The notes: generated by a model not told the origin, from the letters alone. A DNA stretch of 64,000 nucleotides from Mucilaginibacter pankratovii (GCF_014773265.1 NZ_JACWMY010000002.1:310001-374000), one strand, 5' to 3'. Numbered from the stretch's first letter, positions 22,606 through 32,662 are shown. Numbers and translations are program-made.

Positions 22606-25554
22606 ATGGTCAAAGCAAGAAGAGCAATCACACCGGAACTTATTGTAAAGAGAAGCGCCGGAAAGGCAAGTAAGCCCAAATCTTTCCCGATTATTGCCAT
22701 AGGCGGGTCGGCAGGATCGTTTACGGCTTACGAGAAATTTTTCGGAACAATGCCCGCCGATAGCGGAACGGCAATAGTGATCATTATGCATCTCGACCCT
22801 TTGCATAAAAGCCAGCTTTCGGAGGTGTTACAACGTTATACTCCAATGCCGGTTATTGAGGCAACAGACGGTGTTGCGATTGAGCCGGACCATGTATATG
22901 TTATCCCATCTAATAAAGATATGGGAATTCATAACCGGAAATTATTGTTACTTTCCGCCTCCAAACAGGAAGGCTTACGCCAACCAATAGATTACTTTTT
23001 GCAAAGCCTGGCCAACGATCAATGGAACAGGGCGGTAGCGGTGATTCTTTCGGGCATGGGCTCTGATGGTGAAACCGGCATCCGCATGATCAAAGAAAAC
23101 CTTGGCTTAACCCTTGCCCAGGACCCTAACACCGCTGCTTATAACAGCATGCCCCTGGCGGCCATAGGCACCAACCTGATAGATTATGTGCTTGCGCCCG
23201 AAGATATGCCCCTAAAGATCATTCAGTACCTCAACCACCCCGCAATTGCAGAAGAAGCCAGTGATGATATTAAAATCTCTCTAAAAAACAATAACGCGGT
23301 CCAGAAAATACTGATGCTACTGCGCACGCATACGGGTAACGACTTTTCGCTTTACAAAAAAAGCACTGTTACGCGGCGGATCGACCGCCGCATTGCTTTT
23401 AACCAGTTTACAGATTATGGGCAGTATGCAAATTTCCTGGCTGATAATTCCGAAGAAACCGAAAGTCTTTTCAACGAGCTACTAATAGGCGTAACAAAAT
23501 TTTTCAGGGATGCGGCTGCATTCGAGTCCCTTAGCCACCATATAAAAGAAATTTTTCAGCGTAAAAAAAATGATGATGCCATCCGTGTATGGGTAGCAGG
23601 CTGCTCTACGGGCGAGGAAGCCTATTCAGTGGCTATGTTACTGGTGGAAAGCTTAGACGAGCTAAAACTAACACACGCGTCGAAAATCCAGGTATATGCA
23701 ACCGATCTGGATCCGGTTGCATTGGAACATGCACGTGTGGGCCATTATCATAGCAACATTGTATCCGAAGTATCGCCGCAACGTTTAAGACACTTTTTCC
23801 ATAAAGATGAAGATGGTTTTCGGGTTAAAAAAGAATTACGAGACCTCATTGTATTTGCACAGCAAAACCTGGTGAAGGATCCGCCTTTCATCAAACTCGA
23901 CCTGCTTTGCTGCCGCAATATGTTGATATACTTTACAAACGAGCTGCAAAAAAAAATCATCCCTTTATTTTATTATGCCCTAAACCCAAATGGGGTAATG
24001 TTTATGGGGCCGGCAGAAACCATAGGCGGTTTTACCGACATGTTTAAATCGATTGACCCTAAATGGAAAATATTTACCCGGCTGGAAGGCAATATCAGGC
24101 TAAGCACCATGATAGATTTCCCTTTTCAAACCGGCCAGCAACCCAAACAGCCGTTAAAACAGAATGATATGCCCGAACCCAATCAAAAACGCTCCATTAC
24201 AGATATTTTTAACAAAATCCTGATAGATAAATTTTTACCGCCATCGGTGCTGGTTAACGAGAAAGGCGACATCCTGTATAACAACGGCAATACCGCTACT
24301 TACCTGGAACTGCCACGCGGCGAAACCGTGGTGAACAATATTTTAAAACTGGCACGCGAGGAGTTGAAGTACGCCTTATCTGACAGCATGCAACAAGCGC
24401 TGAAAAGCGATGATATTATTGTTGCTGATAACGTAAGTTTTAAAGATAATAAAGAACAGCGGGTGGTAAGTATCCGGGCTACAGCAGTTAGGGAACCGGG
24501 TACCCCCGTGCAGGTGCTGATTGTTTTTGAAGATCAGGGTTTGGGAAATGCCGCTAAAAACCAACCAGACATAAACGGACCTAACGATAGCACAGCAACA
24601 ACGAAACTTAAAAAAGAACTCGTTTATACCAAGCAGCAGTTAACAAATACAGTTGAGCAAATGGAAGGCTCGCTGGAACGGATAAGGCTAAGTAACGAAG
24701 AGCTGCAAAGCACCAACGAGGAACTGCAAAGCACGAATGAAGAATCGCTGACCACTAAAGAAGAAATGCAATCGCTAAATGAGGAATTAATGACCGTTAA
24801 TTCTCAATACCAATCTAAAACAGAAGAACTTACCCGGCTTAATAACGATATGAAGAACTTATTGGAAGCCACGGAAGTTTGCACTTTATTTTTGGATAAC
24901 GACCTGAATATCCTACGGTATACACCGCAGGTTCGCAAATTATTTAACCTCATTGCAACCGATGTGGGCCGCCCAATTAGTCACGTAGTTTCCAACTTCG
25001 ACCAGCCGATCAATGAAGATGATATCAGGGAGGTAATAGATAAGTTATGCATAAAAGTTACCGATGTTAAAACCAAGAACAATGAATGGTACCGAATACG
25101 CATTATGCCCTATCGCACTTTAGATAATTATATCTCAGGCGCGGTTTTAACCCTGACGTTAATCACTGACTATAAGCTGATGCAATCGAGCCTGGAGGTA
25201 TGCAAGGATTATTTGGCTTCCATCGTAAACGAGATGCCGCAAGCTACCTTTCAACTCGACAAAAGTTTAAAAATCACCAGCGCTAATACAGCAGCTTCCA
25301 CTTTATTTGGGCTGGTTCCGCATAAGCTGCTTGGCCAAAAGGTTGACGAGTTTTTGAAAAAGCACTGGAAAACAGATACACCGGGCGAATTACTGCAACA
25401 ATGCTTATTTGAACGAAGAATGGGTATGGCAACAGTAATTGTAAAGGGGAAGAAGCCGATTACTTACCTGCTGGAAGTGCGTCCGTTTTTTGAAGACACC
25501 GTTACTACGCCTTTAATTGTTTTGAGCATTAATGAAAAACCAGTCGGAGCGTAA
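22606..25554 (+). CDS. CheB-CheR-PAS fusion protein
   Basis: 982 residues. Order: CheB esterase (about 25-215; Ser35 in IGGSAGS, His62, Asp154 in LSGMGSDGETG), CheR helical N-domain (about 230-300), CheR methyltransferase (about 320-500; VAGCSTGEEAYS SAM loop, CCRNMLIYF), a PAS-like segment (about 535-650), a long coiled coil with NEELQSTNEELQSTNEES repeats (about 680-760), and two PAS domains (about 760-980). No kinase domain is present; the next gene, overlapping by 23 bases, supplies one. Such fusions are found in non-chemotactic signalling cascades. Both esterase and methyltransferase motifs look intact. It is probably cytoplasmic. Confidence 0.93.
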   Translation: MVKARRAITPELIVKRSAGKASKPKSFPIIAIGGSAGSFTAYEKFFGTMPADSGTAIVIIMHLDPLHKSQLSEVLQRYTPMPVIEATDGVAIEPDHVYVIPSNKDMGIHNRKLLLLSASKQEGLRQPIDYFLQSLANDQWNRAVAVILSGMGSDGETGIRMIKENLGLTLAQDPNTAAYNSMPLAAIGTNLIDYVLAPEDMPLKIIQYLNHPAIAEEASDDIKISLKNNNAVQKILMLLRTHTGNDFSLYKKSTVTRRIDRRIAFNQFTDYGQYANFLADNSEETESLFNELLIGVTKFFRDAAAFESLSHHIKEIFQRKKNDDAIRVWVAGCSTGEEAYSVAMLLVESLDELKLTHASKIQVYATDLDPVALEHARVGHYHSNIVSEVSPQRLRHFFHKDEDGFRVKKELRDLIVFAQQNLVKDPPFIKLDLLCCRNMLIYFTNELQKKIIPLFYYALNPNGVMFMGPAETIGGFTDMFKSIDPKWKIFTRLEGNIRLSTMIDFPFQTGQQPKQPLKQNDMPEPNQKRSITDIFNKILIDKFLPPSVLVNEKGDILYNNGNTATYLELPRGETVVNNILKLAREELKYALSDSMQQALKSDDIIVADNVSFKDNKEQRVVSIRATAVREPGTPVQVLIVFEDQGLGNAAKNQPDINGPNDSTATTKLKKELVYTKQQLTNTVEQMEGSLERIRLSNEELQSTNEELQSTNEESLTTKEEMQSLNEELMTVNSQYQSKTEELTRLNNDMKNLLEATEVCTLFLDNDLNILRYTPQVRKLFNLIATDVGRPISHVVSNFDQPINEDDIREVIDKLCIKVTDVKTKNNEWYRIRIMPYRTLDNYISGAVLTLTLITDYKLMQSSLEVCKDYLASIVNEMPQATFQLDKSLKITSANTAASTLFGLVPHKLLGQKVDEFLKKHWKTDTPGELLQQCLFERRMGMATVIVKGKKPITYLLEVRPFFEDTVTTPLIVLSINEKPVGA

Positions 25555-27100
25555 GCCTTTAAGTGTAAAGGAGAAAAGTATCATATCTCCCCATGAAGAG
25601 CACCTGGAAAAAGTGTTGGAAGAGTTACACTTGTACCAGGCCGAACTGGAGATGCAAAACGATGAGCTTAGAATTGCTAACGAGAAATTAAAACTTCAGC
25701 AAATTAAGTTTGCCGGGATTTATGACCTGGCCCCGATAGGATATTACATTCTTGATAAAACCGGACTAATCATTGAAGTTAATAATGTAGGAATTACCCT
25801 ACTGGAATCTGTTAAAAGCAACATTTTAAATAACAAACTGCAAAGCTTTGTTGCGGCCGAAGATATGGATACGTATCATATCTTTTTCAGGGAGATGCTT
25901 AATAGCGGAAGAAAGCAAAGCTGCCACCTAAAAATAAGATCGAGGAAAGGCCGGGAGTTTTATGTGCAGATGGAAGGCATCGCTATTACGCCTGTGCGTA
26001 CTTTGCCATTGCAATGCGACATTGCCGTAATGGATATAACGAAAAGGGTACATGCGGAGATGGTATTGGCGAAAACCAAGGAGCGGCTCGAACTTGCTTT
26101 AGAGGCCTCGTCATCGGGTACCTGGGAACTGGAGCTGGATACCATGAAATTTTACCTCGACGAATTCAATTACCAAACCTGGGCTATTCCCGGCGATAAA
26201 TTCGACGGGCGATACCAAACGTTTATCAACCTTATTCACCCGGATGACCGTGCCAATATAGATCACCAGTTCCGGGTTGCGATGAATAATCAACAATCGA
26301 TCGATCTTGTTTGCCGTTTTAACAATCAAAGCGGCCTTACCTGTTTCGCCAGCATCCGTGGGCACGTGATCACCGAATCCGGGCAACCGAGCCGCTTTGT
26401 GGGTATAATGATGGATATTACCGGAAAAAAAAATCTGGAGGAAGAAGCCATCCGCGCTAAAATTGATCAGCAAAAAAATATTGCGCTGGCTACTATCCAT
26501 GCGGAAGAGAACGAACGCGCCAGAATTAGTGATGCACTTCACGACAGTGTTAGCCAGTTATTATACGGAATCCGGATCAAGCTCCGCACCTTATTTGATG
26601 CGGAAGACCCTACCGAAGTAATGAAAACCGTTTACGAGCTTTTAGATATGGCTGTGCTGGAAACACGGAACATTTCTTTTGAATTAGCGCCGTCGATATT
26701 AAATGATTTTGGTTTGCGGGCAACAATCGATGAAATGGCTAAGCGCCTCTCTACGCCAAAAATGCTGATCAAAACAAAGCTTACGCGGCTGAACGAGCGA
26801 TTAAGCCTACCACTTGAAGCAAATATTTTCCGCATTTTACAGGAACTCGTTAATAACGCCCTGAAGCATTCCGGTGCCACACTAATTACCCTTGAGGTTA
26901 AAAAAAGTAAAAGTATCGAGATTTGCGTAACGGATAACGGAAAGGGGTTTGATGTAGCAAAACAGGAAGATATCGCTTCCGGTTCAGGACTATCCAGCAT
27001 CAAAAACCGGCTGAGTTTATATAACGGTTATCTAACTATTGAGTCTCAACCCGGAGAGGGTACTGTAGTTAAGATCAAATTAGACATCACTTCTGAGTAA
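25532..27100 (+). CDS. PAS-containing sensor histidine kinase (NarX/HisKA_3 type)
   Basis: 522 residues, no membrane segment. An N-terminal coiled coil (HEEHLEKVLEELHLYQAELEMQ, written here only in part as HEEHLEKVLEELHLYQ) is followed by two PAS domains (about 60-175 and 185-300), a HisKA_3 dimerisation region with ERARISDALHDSV (His337), and a HATPase domain with ELVNNALKHSG, VTDNGKGFD and GSGLSSIKNR. It should autophosphorylate and pass phosphate to the NarL-type regulator five bases downstream. The start overlaps the CheB-CheR gene by 23 bases, indicating one transcript and likely coupled translation. A paralogue lies at 34084-35643. Confidence 0.92.
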   Translation: MKNQSERKPLSVKEKSIISPHEEHLEKVLEELHLYQAELEMQNDELRIANEKLKLQQIKFAGIYDLAPIGYYILDKTGLIIEVNNVGITLLESVKSNILNNKLQSFVAAEDMDTYHIFFREMLNSGRKQSCHLKIRSRKGREFYVQMEGIAITPVRTLPLQCDIAVMDITKRVHAEMVLAKTKERLELALEASSSGTWELELDTMKFYLDEFNYQTWAIPGDKFDGRYQTFINLIHPDDRANIDHQFRVAMNNQQSIDLVCRFNNQSGLTCFASIRGHVITESGQPSRFVGIMMDITGKKNLEEEAIRAKIDQQKNIALATIHAEENERARISDALHDSVSQLLYGIRIKLRTLFDAEDPTEVMKTVYELLDMAVLETRNISFELAPSILNDFGLRATIDEMAKRLSTPKMLIKTKLTRLNERLSLPLEANIFRILQELVNNALKHSGATLITLEVKKSKSIEICVTDNGKGFDVAKQEDIASGSGLSSIKNRLSLYNGYLTIESQPGEGTVVKIKLDITSE

Positions 27101-27105
27101 TTGCC

Positions 27106-27765
27106 ATGTTAAAATCTACCTTAAACATCATACTGGCCGATGACCACCTCATTGTAAGAGGCGGCATCAAATCAATGCTGGAAAAGGAGAAAGCTTTCCA
27201 AATCACCGGCGAAGCTAATAATGGCGCCGAAGTACTTAGCCTGCTTGAAAATGGCACCATGGCGGATATCATATTGGTGGATATGAACATGCCCGTAATG
27301 GGCGGCATTGAATTAACTGAACGCTTAAAAGCAGATTACCCTAAAGTAAAAGCAATTATGTTAAGCGCTTTGGACACTGAAAAATATGTGATCAAGGCTT
27401 TCAAATCCGGAGCTTGCGGCTACTTATTAAAAAGTGTCAGTACCGCTGAGTTAATATTTGCCATTCGTCACACTCATGAATACGGGCAGTATATCTGCGC
27501 GGAGTTATCAACGCGTTTTCTTACTCGTTTGCTCACCATCCCCGATCCTATTACCCATGAAAACGTTCACAACATCGAGTTTTCTACAAGGGACATTGAG
27601 ATCCTCACCCTGCTCGCCGAAGGTTATACCAACCAGGAAATAGGCGACAAGCTTTTTACCAGCAAGCGAACTATTGAAAACCACCGGCAACAGCTCATCG
27701 ATAAAACCGACTCCCGAAATACCATCGCGCTGATCCGGTTCGCAATGCTTAACGGAGTTATCTAA
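27106..27765 (+). CDS. NarL/FixJ-type response regulator
   Basis: 219 residues: receiver domain (about 5-125, phospho-Asp59 in ILVDMNMPVMGG, acidic pair ADD at 11-13) and a LuxR-type helix-turn-helix (about 155-215, LTLLAEGYTNQEIGDKLFTSKRTIENH). It starts five bases after the kinase stop and is its evident partner. A close relative is encoded at 33329-33979. Target promoters are not known. Confidence 0.95.
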   Translation: MLKSTLNIILADDHLIVRGGIKSMLEKEKAFQITGEANNGAEVLSLLENGTMADIILVDMNMPVMGGIELTERLKADYPKVKAIMLSALDTEKYVIKAFKSGACGYLLKSVSTAELIFAIRHTHEYGQYICAELSTRFLTRLLTIPDPITHENVHNIEFSTRDIEILTLLAEGYTNQEIGDKLFTSKRTIENHRQQLIDKTDSRNTIALIRFAMLNGVI

Positions 27766-27861
27766 CCATACAACCATTTAGAGTAAAACCCGTAATGCTT
27801 TAGGGGGTTATCCCCTCGTGTGTAAAATTGTGCCCGGCTACCTTTATTAAAAATAAGGGCC

Positions 27862-28140
27862 ATGCAAAAGATGTTAACTACAAAGCTACTCAACGGGCTG
27901 GTAAGCCAAGGGTACCGGTACTGCTATTCTAAAACTACCGCTATCGTGGGAGACGATGCAAATATATGCATCACCCTGGTTCCTGTAAAAACCGAACCGT
28001 CACTTATTAACCTGCCGGAAAAATTCGATACCTATTTCGACCTTGCTGAAGAACCGGTGCAAATGGCACTGGGTGTTGATGAAACCATTATCCTGGTAGA
28101 CCTGGTGGACATGAATGCATTTAAGGAGGTAAGCCCATGA
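27862..28140 (+). CDS. Unknown small protein in the signalling operon
   Basis: 92 residues, soluble. It has an N-terminal helix (KLLNGLVSQGYRYCYSKT), a strand-rich middle (NICITLVPVKTEP), and an acidic C-terminal end (ETIILVDLVDMNAFKEVSP). It overlaps the following receiver gene by four bases (ATGA), so the two are translated together. No family recognised; an adaptor or modulator of the receiver is possible. Confidence 0.75.
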   Translation: MQKMLTTKLLNGLVSQGYRYCYSKTTAIVGDDANICITLVPVKTEPSLINLPEKFDTYFDLAEEPVQMALGVDETIILVDLVDMNAFKEVSP

Positions 28141-28565
28141 GAAAGCGCATATTAGTATTGGATGACGATGCTGCTGTATTGGATATTTTGCAGGTATTGT
28201 TTGACTATGAAGGCTTTGAGGCTATCGTAGTGCAGGACACTCACGATCTCATAAGTTTAGTAAGGCAACACCAACCTGGGTTGATCTTATTGGACTTTTA
28301 CCTGAACGACATCAATGGCGGCGATTGGTGTTCGCAACTCAAAAAAGATCCGGAATTTACGGCTATTCCGGTTATTATTTTTACCGCCGGCTCTAAACCT
28401 ATTACAAAGGGGAGTTATGGCTGTGACGACTTTATTGCAAAACCATTTGATATAGATGACTTGGTGAAGCGTGTTAAAATATTGGTTACCCGCGATAACA
28501 CTCTACAGTTTGCACGCGCTATAATTCAGCAACATGCATCTTTAACGATTAGCAATAACTTGTGA
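28137..28565 (+). CDS. Single-domain response regulator
   Basis: 142 residues, one CheY-like receiver: acidic residues DDD at 9-11, phospho-acceptor Asp53 in LILLDFYLND, and the conserved Lys in DFIAKPFD. There is no output domain; it probably relays or sinks phosphate within the cluster. It shares a 4-base overlap with the unknown gene upstream. Confidence 0.93.
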   Translation: MRKRILVLDDDAAVLDILQVLFDYEGFEAIVVQDTHDLISLVRQHQPGLILLDFYLNDINGGDWCSQLKKDPEFTAIPVIIFTAGSKPITKGSYGCDDFIAKPFDIDDLVKRVKILVTRDNTLQFARAIIQQHASLTISNNL

Positions 28566-29061
28566 AGATGATAAAAGTAACAGAGCCGGAAACAGGCTTA
28601 ATAAACGAGTTAAACGCACATCCGGTAAGATCATTCCAATCGGGCCTGTCGATGATCGGTTAATGACAAATATTTGATAGTGCACGTCAAATGATCTAAA
28701 GTTACTAAGGTCCACGCGCTCCCTGTGGGCGATTAATTTATCGGGGCATTAGTACCCTGCAGTCTAAAATGACTGAAAGTGATTTCCACTTACGTGCTTG
28801 CATACCCTTATTGTTTACACACATTAAAGATTTATATTCCAGTCTTCTATAAATTGTTATTATAACGGGCGTCACAGATATAAATACCTATCTATCAATA
28901 AATAATGTGTAAAGTGTGCATTTTTTATACACTAAACGCACAACCCTTTCTGCGTTAACAATTATGGTTATAACTATATATAACTTTAAATCACGAATAA
29001 TATTAACATGAAAAATCCTCCAATATTAACGCGGAGATGGTGTTATTTTAAAGTGCTTTCA
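28566..29061. other. Gap after the signalling operon
   Basis: AT-rich. A 31-codon frame at 28568-28663 starts three bases after the receiver stop but has no recognisable content. TAACTTTA at 28981-28988 is a near match to a -7 box before the NHL lipoprotein gene. I see no terminator hairpin and no RNA gene. Confidence 0.4.
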
Positions 29062-30102
29062 ATGAAAAAAATCTACCTGAAACATTTTGCTCAGCTGTTG
29101 TTGGTTGGGTTGCTTATCAGCATACAAAGTTGTAAAAAAGATGAGCCCGCTTATTCGGACGTTACGCCACCGGTTGTAACAACAAATGTAATAACTAACG
29201 AGGCTCCAACCACTGAAATAGTTCCTTTATACGTATCCACCACGGTATCCGGAACGGATAATATCCCTCAACCTACAAGGATCTGTACAGCTCCAAACGG
29301 GTCGATGTACATTACATCACAAAACCAGGGAAAAGTTTATAAAGTACTAAAAAACGGTACTGTTACAATAGCAGTTGATAAACTACGCGGGCCCTATGGC
29401 ATAAAGGCCGCAAAAAATGGTGATATATATGTTGCAGTTGCGGGGGAAAACAAGATTATTAAAATAAAGCCTTCCGGGTATATAAGCAAGGTAAAACTTA
29501 GCCTCAGCCTCAATACGCCCCAGGATATAGCCATTGCCGATGACGGTACCTTATTTATAGCCGATAGTTATAACAGAAGAATTATTAAAGTTACTCCGGA
29601 TAATGAGTGCAGTATTTTGGCAGGAAAGACAGGGCTTTTTGGAATTAAAGATGGAATAGGCGCCAGCGCACATTTTAGCTACCTGAGCAGCATACGATTA
29701 GCGGCGGATGGCTTTTTATGGGTTATTGACGGTGATGGAGTTAGAAGAAACGGACATACTATCAGGAGAATTACACAAAAAGGACAAGTTAATACGTACT
29801 TTTTTCAAAAAGATAAGAAATATGATATATTAGATATGGCTGTTAAGAAACTTGACAGAAACCTAAATCCTTCTCCTATCGAAAACCTCTTTCTGGTGTA
29901 TCAGAATAATAGAATTACTCAATTGGGTACAAATGGTGTAGAAACAGAACTCTCCGCATATACCGATGCTGGTTTCACTGGCGGCTTGTTAGGAAAGGAT
30001 GCCAGATTTTCCATGCCGACCGGAATTTCCTTTAACGAAAATGATATTTATGTGGTAGATGCAGGTAACCATGCATTAAGAAAGATATCCCGAAATCAAT
30101 AA
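29062..30102 (+). CDS. NHL-repeat beta-propeller lipoprotein
   Basis: Start at ATG 29062 (346 residues) places a lipoprotein signal (LLISIQSC) directly at the N-terminus; the ATG at 29008 adds 18 residues before it. The mature part has NHL repeats such as PQDIAIADDGTLFIADSYN and ARFSMPTGISFNENDIYVVDAGN, folding as a six-bladed propeller on the outer surface or periplasmic side. Propellers of this kind bind proteins or sugars; no active site is visible. It is a paralogue of the protein encoded at 38185-39213 (shared FLWVIDGDG and GQVNTYF segments). Confidence 0.85.
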   Translation: MKKIYLKHFAQLLLVGLLISIQSCKKDEPAYSDVTPPVVTTNVITNEAPTTEIVPLYVSTTVSGTDNIPQPTRICTAPNGSMYITSQNQGKVYKVLKNGTVTIAVDKLRGPYGIKAAKNGDIYVAVAGENKIIKIKPSGYISKVKLSLSLNTPQDIAIADDGTLFIADSYNRRIIKVTPDNECSILAGKTGLFGIKDGIGASAHFSYLSSIRLAADGFLWVIDGDGVRRNGHTIRRITQKGQVNTYFFQKDKKYDILDMAVKKLDRNLNPSPIENLFLVYQNNRITQLGTNGVETELSAYTDAGFTGGLLGKDARFSMPTGISFNENDIYVVDAGNHALRKISRNQ

Positions 30103-30113
30103 TCAATTTATAG

Positions 30114-30147
30114 AAAAAGCCCGGGGTTATAAATCCCCGGGCTTTTT
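30114..30147. terminator. Terminator after the first NHL lipoprotein
   Basis: AAAAAGCCCGGGG and CCCCGGGCTTTTT form a perfect 13-bp stem with an 8-base loop; it works in both directions. Confidence 0.95.
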
Positions 30148-30167
30148 CGTGTTTGCAAACACGCGTA

Positions 30168-30362
30168 TTAATCGTTTCCGGATGTTTTATGGAATTTATT
30201 TAAACACTTATAACAGATATACTTCCGTACATCCACAACAGGAGAACAAACCTTAAAAAAAAGATTACGGGTTACCCTGGAAACATCTGCACTGTTACAT
30301 TTAGGGCACGAAACGAACGCTGTTGCATGCTGTTTGACGGATGATTCTAATGTTGTAGGCAT
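30168..30362 (-). CDS. Small zinc-ribbon-like protein
   Basis: 64 residues. Cys-x2-Cys at CPKC and a second pair at CYKC, with a further lone Cys in between (KVCSPV), suggest one bound zinc. The C-terminus ends in a short helix, KFHKTSGND. Function unknown; such proteins bind nucleic acids or partners. It is convergent with the NHL lipoprotein across the terminator and divergent from the next one. Confidence 0.6.
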   Translation of the reverse strand: MPTTLESSVKQHATAFVSCPKCNSADVSRVTRNLFFKVCSPVVDVRKYICYKCLNKFHKTSGND

Positions 30363-30533
30363 AATTGGTAGTTCAATAACATAAAATTACTCGTCGAAAA
30401 ATTAAAATTACCAAGGATAATTAATACGTGTTCATTATGTGAAAAATCGTGGAGTTGTATACAAAACTGTGTAGCAATAATTGAGCATTAGCCTTTCATT
30501 AAACTAAATTCACTTAACCAATAAATAATACCT

Positions 30534-31580
30534 ATGAAACGTAAATTTACCATTCCGGCAATGTTACTGGCGCTTGCTTGCTTAACAACCTGTAAAAAAA
30601 ACGATGTTGCTGAAAGCAAAATAAGCCCCCAAATAGACAATTTAGCGCTAACCGAGATGACTATATCGGGCGTACCTGTAAATTCCGTATTTACAATTGC
30701 CCGTGCTCCTTACAAATCAGGGGCAACACTTGTAAATGCTAACGGCAAAAACGCCCGCTTTAATAACCCCTTTGGCATTCAACTGATGGCTGACGGGACA
30801 ATTTACGTTGCCGATACCGGTAACGATATTATCCGAATGGTAAGCCCAACCGCGGATGTTTCGTCTTTTGCTGTGCCAAATCATGAATTGACCAACCCTG
30901 CCTACTGGCTGCATTCGCCAAAATACTTGGGAATTGATGATAACAACGTTGTTTATACTATTGATGACGACCCATCTGAACCAACTGACCGGGTACTTAT
31001 CTTTACACCAGATGGTGCACTTATTGGCGGATATGGCAATCAATATTATGATCAAAGGGATATGGTTAAAGACCCCTATGCCAATGCATTTTGGTCAATC
31101 TCGGGTAATACGATACAAAAGGTGACAGCTAAAAAGTCGAACTTTACTTTTAATTATGAGCCTATAGTATTTACCAACAAATTTTTGCCCGATGAGCCCG
31201 GCTATTATACATATCCCGCACTATTTGCCGGTTACAATGGAGTAATTTACTTTGCATATAAAGGGAAGCTTTACAAACATTCTAAAGACAACACCGGGGC
31301 GGTTATCTTCCCCGAACTTACTTTTAACAATATCACTTGCATTACAGCTAATAAAGACAGCAGAACCTTATACGTTGCTGACGGTGGTTATATCAAACGC
31401 ATTGATAATGGGAAACTAAGCATTATTGCCGGCCCCAACAAAACTTTCCCGGACGGACGTGACGGCGTTGGTTCAAAGGCTGATGTAAATGCAAAATATC
31501 TCGCATTGAGTAAAGACGAAAGCGCTATTTATTTTTCAGATTCAAAAGCAAATGCGATCAGGAAAATCATCCTCAAATAA
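30534..31580 (+). CDS. NHL-like beta-propeller lipoprotein
   Basis: 348 residues with a lipoprotein signal ending CLTTC. The mature part contains NHL-type units: NPFGIQLMADGTIYVADTGNDIIR near residues 80-100 (key residues G, D, Y, A, D), a central variable region, and SRTLYVADGGYIKRI and AIYFSDSKANAIRKI towards the end. It is shorter on clear repeats than the other two and more divergent. Probably anchored at the outer membrane. Confidence 0.8.
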   Translation: MKRKFTIPAMLLALACLTTCKKNDVAESKISPQIDNLALTEMTISGVPVNSVFTIARAPYKSGATLVNANGKNARFNNPFGIQLMADGTIYVADTGNDIIRMVSPTADVSSFAVPNHELTNPAYWLHSPKYLGIDDNNVVYTIDDDPSEPTDRVLIFTPDGALIGGYGNQYYDQRDMVKDPYANAFWSISGNTIQKVTAKKSNFTFNYEPIVFTNKFLPDEPGYYTYPALFAGYNGVIYFAYKGKLYKHSKDNTGAVIFPELTFNNITCITANKDSRTLYVADGGYIKRIDNGKLSIIAGPNKTFPDGRDGVGSKADVNAKYLALSKDESAIYFSDSKANAIRKIILK

Positions 31581-31610
31581 ATTAAATATTATTATTGGGA
31601 GAAACGTTGT

Positions 31611-31883
31611 TTAAAGATTGTCGGTGTCACCAAATACTTTTACATAAGCAGAAATACATTCCATCCTGATTGCCCGCGGCAGCTCAGAATTATCGGCGAA
31701 TTTAAATATCAAATAGTCGAATCCTGAATAGTCTAATACCACGTGATTGGAGATTAGATCATCGGTAGTTTGTTGAGAATTTCCGTGGCGTGATTTAAAC
31801 CACCACCAGTACTCATTCTGGATGCTTTCGAGTTGGTCGATAAAATCGGATATCAAATTAATAAATTGTTGCCCGGGATACAT
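31611..31883 (-). CDS. Unknown small protein
   Basis: 90 residues, acidic and Trp-rich at the front (NEYWWWFKSRHG), with a strand pair LDYSGFDYLIFKFAD and a helix ending VKVFGDTD. No signal peptide or family. Convergent with the NHL lipoprotein, 30 bases apart. Confidence 0.5.
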   Translation of the reverse strand: MYPGQQFINLISDFIDQLESIQNEYWWWFKSRHGNSQQTTDDLISNHVVLDYSGFDYLIFKFADNSELPRAIRMECISAYVKVFGDTDNL

Positions 31884-32253
31884 AAAATGTTGATTAATTT
31901 ATAAATCGTTGCCAACATTTATGCCATCAGCCAGGCAAACGGGTATTTGTGCAAATTACGGGAAATAATACCGCCCGCGGCGGCGAATGCTACAGAAACG
32001 GCTCAAATCATATCAATTGATATATCCTCTTTTTAGTAAAGGTGCGTTTCAATTTAAACAGCTATTTGCTCACGTGTGGCGAGAGAAAACTAAAAAACAA
32101 CTCATTCAGTTAAAATATCGTTTCTCTTTAGTTTTTTAAATAAAAAATTCATAATTTAACCTTTGATAAAAAATACTGCAATTTTAGCTAAATACCCCTT
32201 CCATATTATTTAAATTACCATCCATATTTACAATCGCAATTAATTTAAAAGAA
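31884..32253. other. AT-rich gap without a gene
   Basis: No open frame of gene quality and no strong hairpin seen. A short GC-rich island CCGCCCGCGGCGGCG at about 31971-31985 interrupts otherwise AT-rich DNA. It must hold the promoters for the genes on each side. Confidence 0.4.
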
Positions 32254-32595
32254 ATGATTAGAAGCAATCAAGAGATCATAGAGGCAGTTCGATTATTGGA
32301 AAATAACCTGGAAACCTGCCAGCCTGTTAGCGCGTTGGGAGTCGACAACTCGAAACAGATCATGATTATGATAGAAGTGATCTCAATGGATCATGCCCAA
32401 AACTGGATAGATAATAAATACCTCACCTTTCCTCAAAACATGAGAGAAAAGCTTGAGAATACGGAATGGAGAACCGCTACCGATGCAAGGGAGTGGCTCG
32501 ACGGGGAATTTGAAATTGAAGATCTGCTATATCCGGAAGGCACGGTACAAAAAAATTGGTCGAGTATTTTCCCTGGTTTAAGTATCAAAAATTAG
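32254..32595 (+). CDS. Unknown protein
   Basis: 113 residues, acidic, no signal peptide. Mostly helical by pattern, with a repeated acidic/Trp character (AQNWIDNKYL, TEWRTATDAREWLDGEFEIED). It stands 67 bases before the helix-turn-helix/receiver gene on the same strand, so it could belong with it. No family recognised. Confidence 0.6.
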   Translation: MIRSNQEIIEAVRLLENNLETCQPVSALGVDNSKQIMIMIEVISMDHAQNWIDNKYLTFPQNMREKLENTEWRTATDAREWLDGEFEIEDLLYPEGTVQKNWSSIFPGLSIKN

Positions 32596-32662
32596 TGCTA
32601 CAATAATTGGCGCGTAATAAGATCAACGAATCTTATAGGCACGCGGATTTAATCAGTTAATT

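Noticed and set aside
22603..22806. Minus-strand frames in the CheB-CheR region and similar shadows elsewhere
   Set aside because: All are antisense to genes with complete catalytic motifs.
28568..28663. 31-codon frame after the receiver gene
   Set aside because: Only position favours it; no recognisable content and no upstream coupling beyond proximity.
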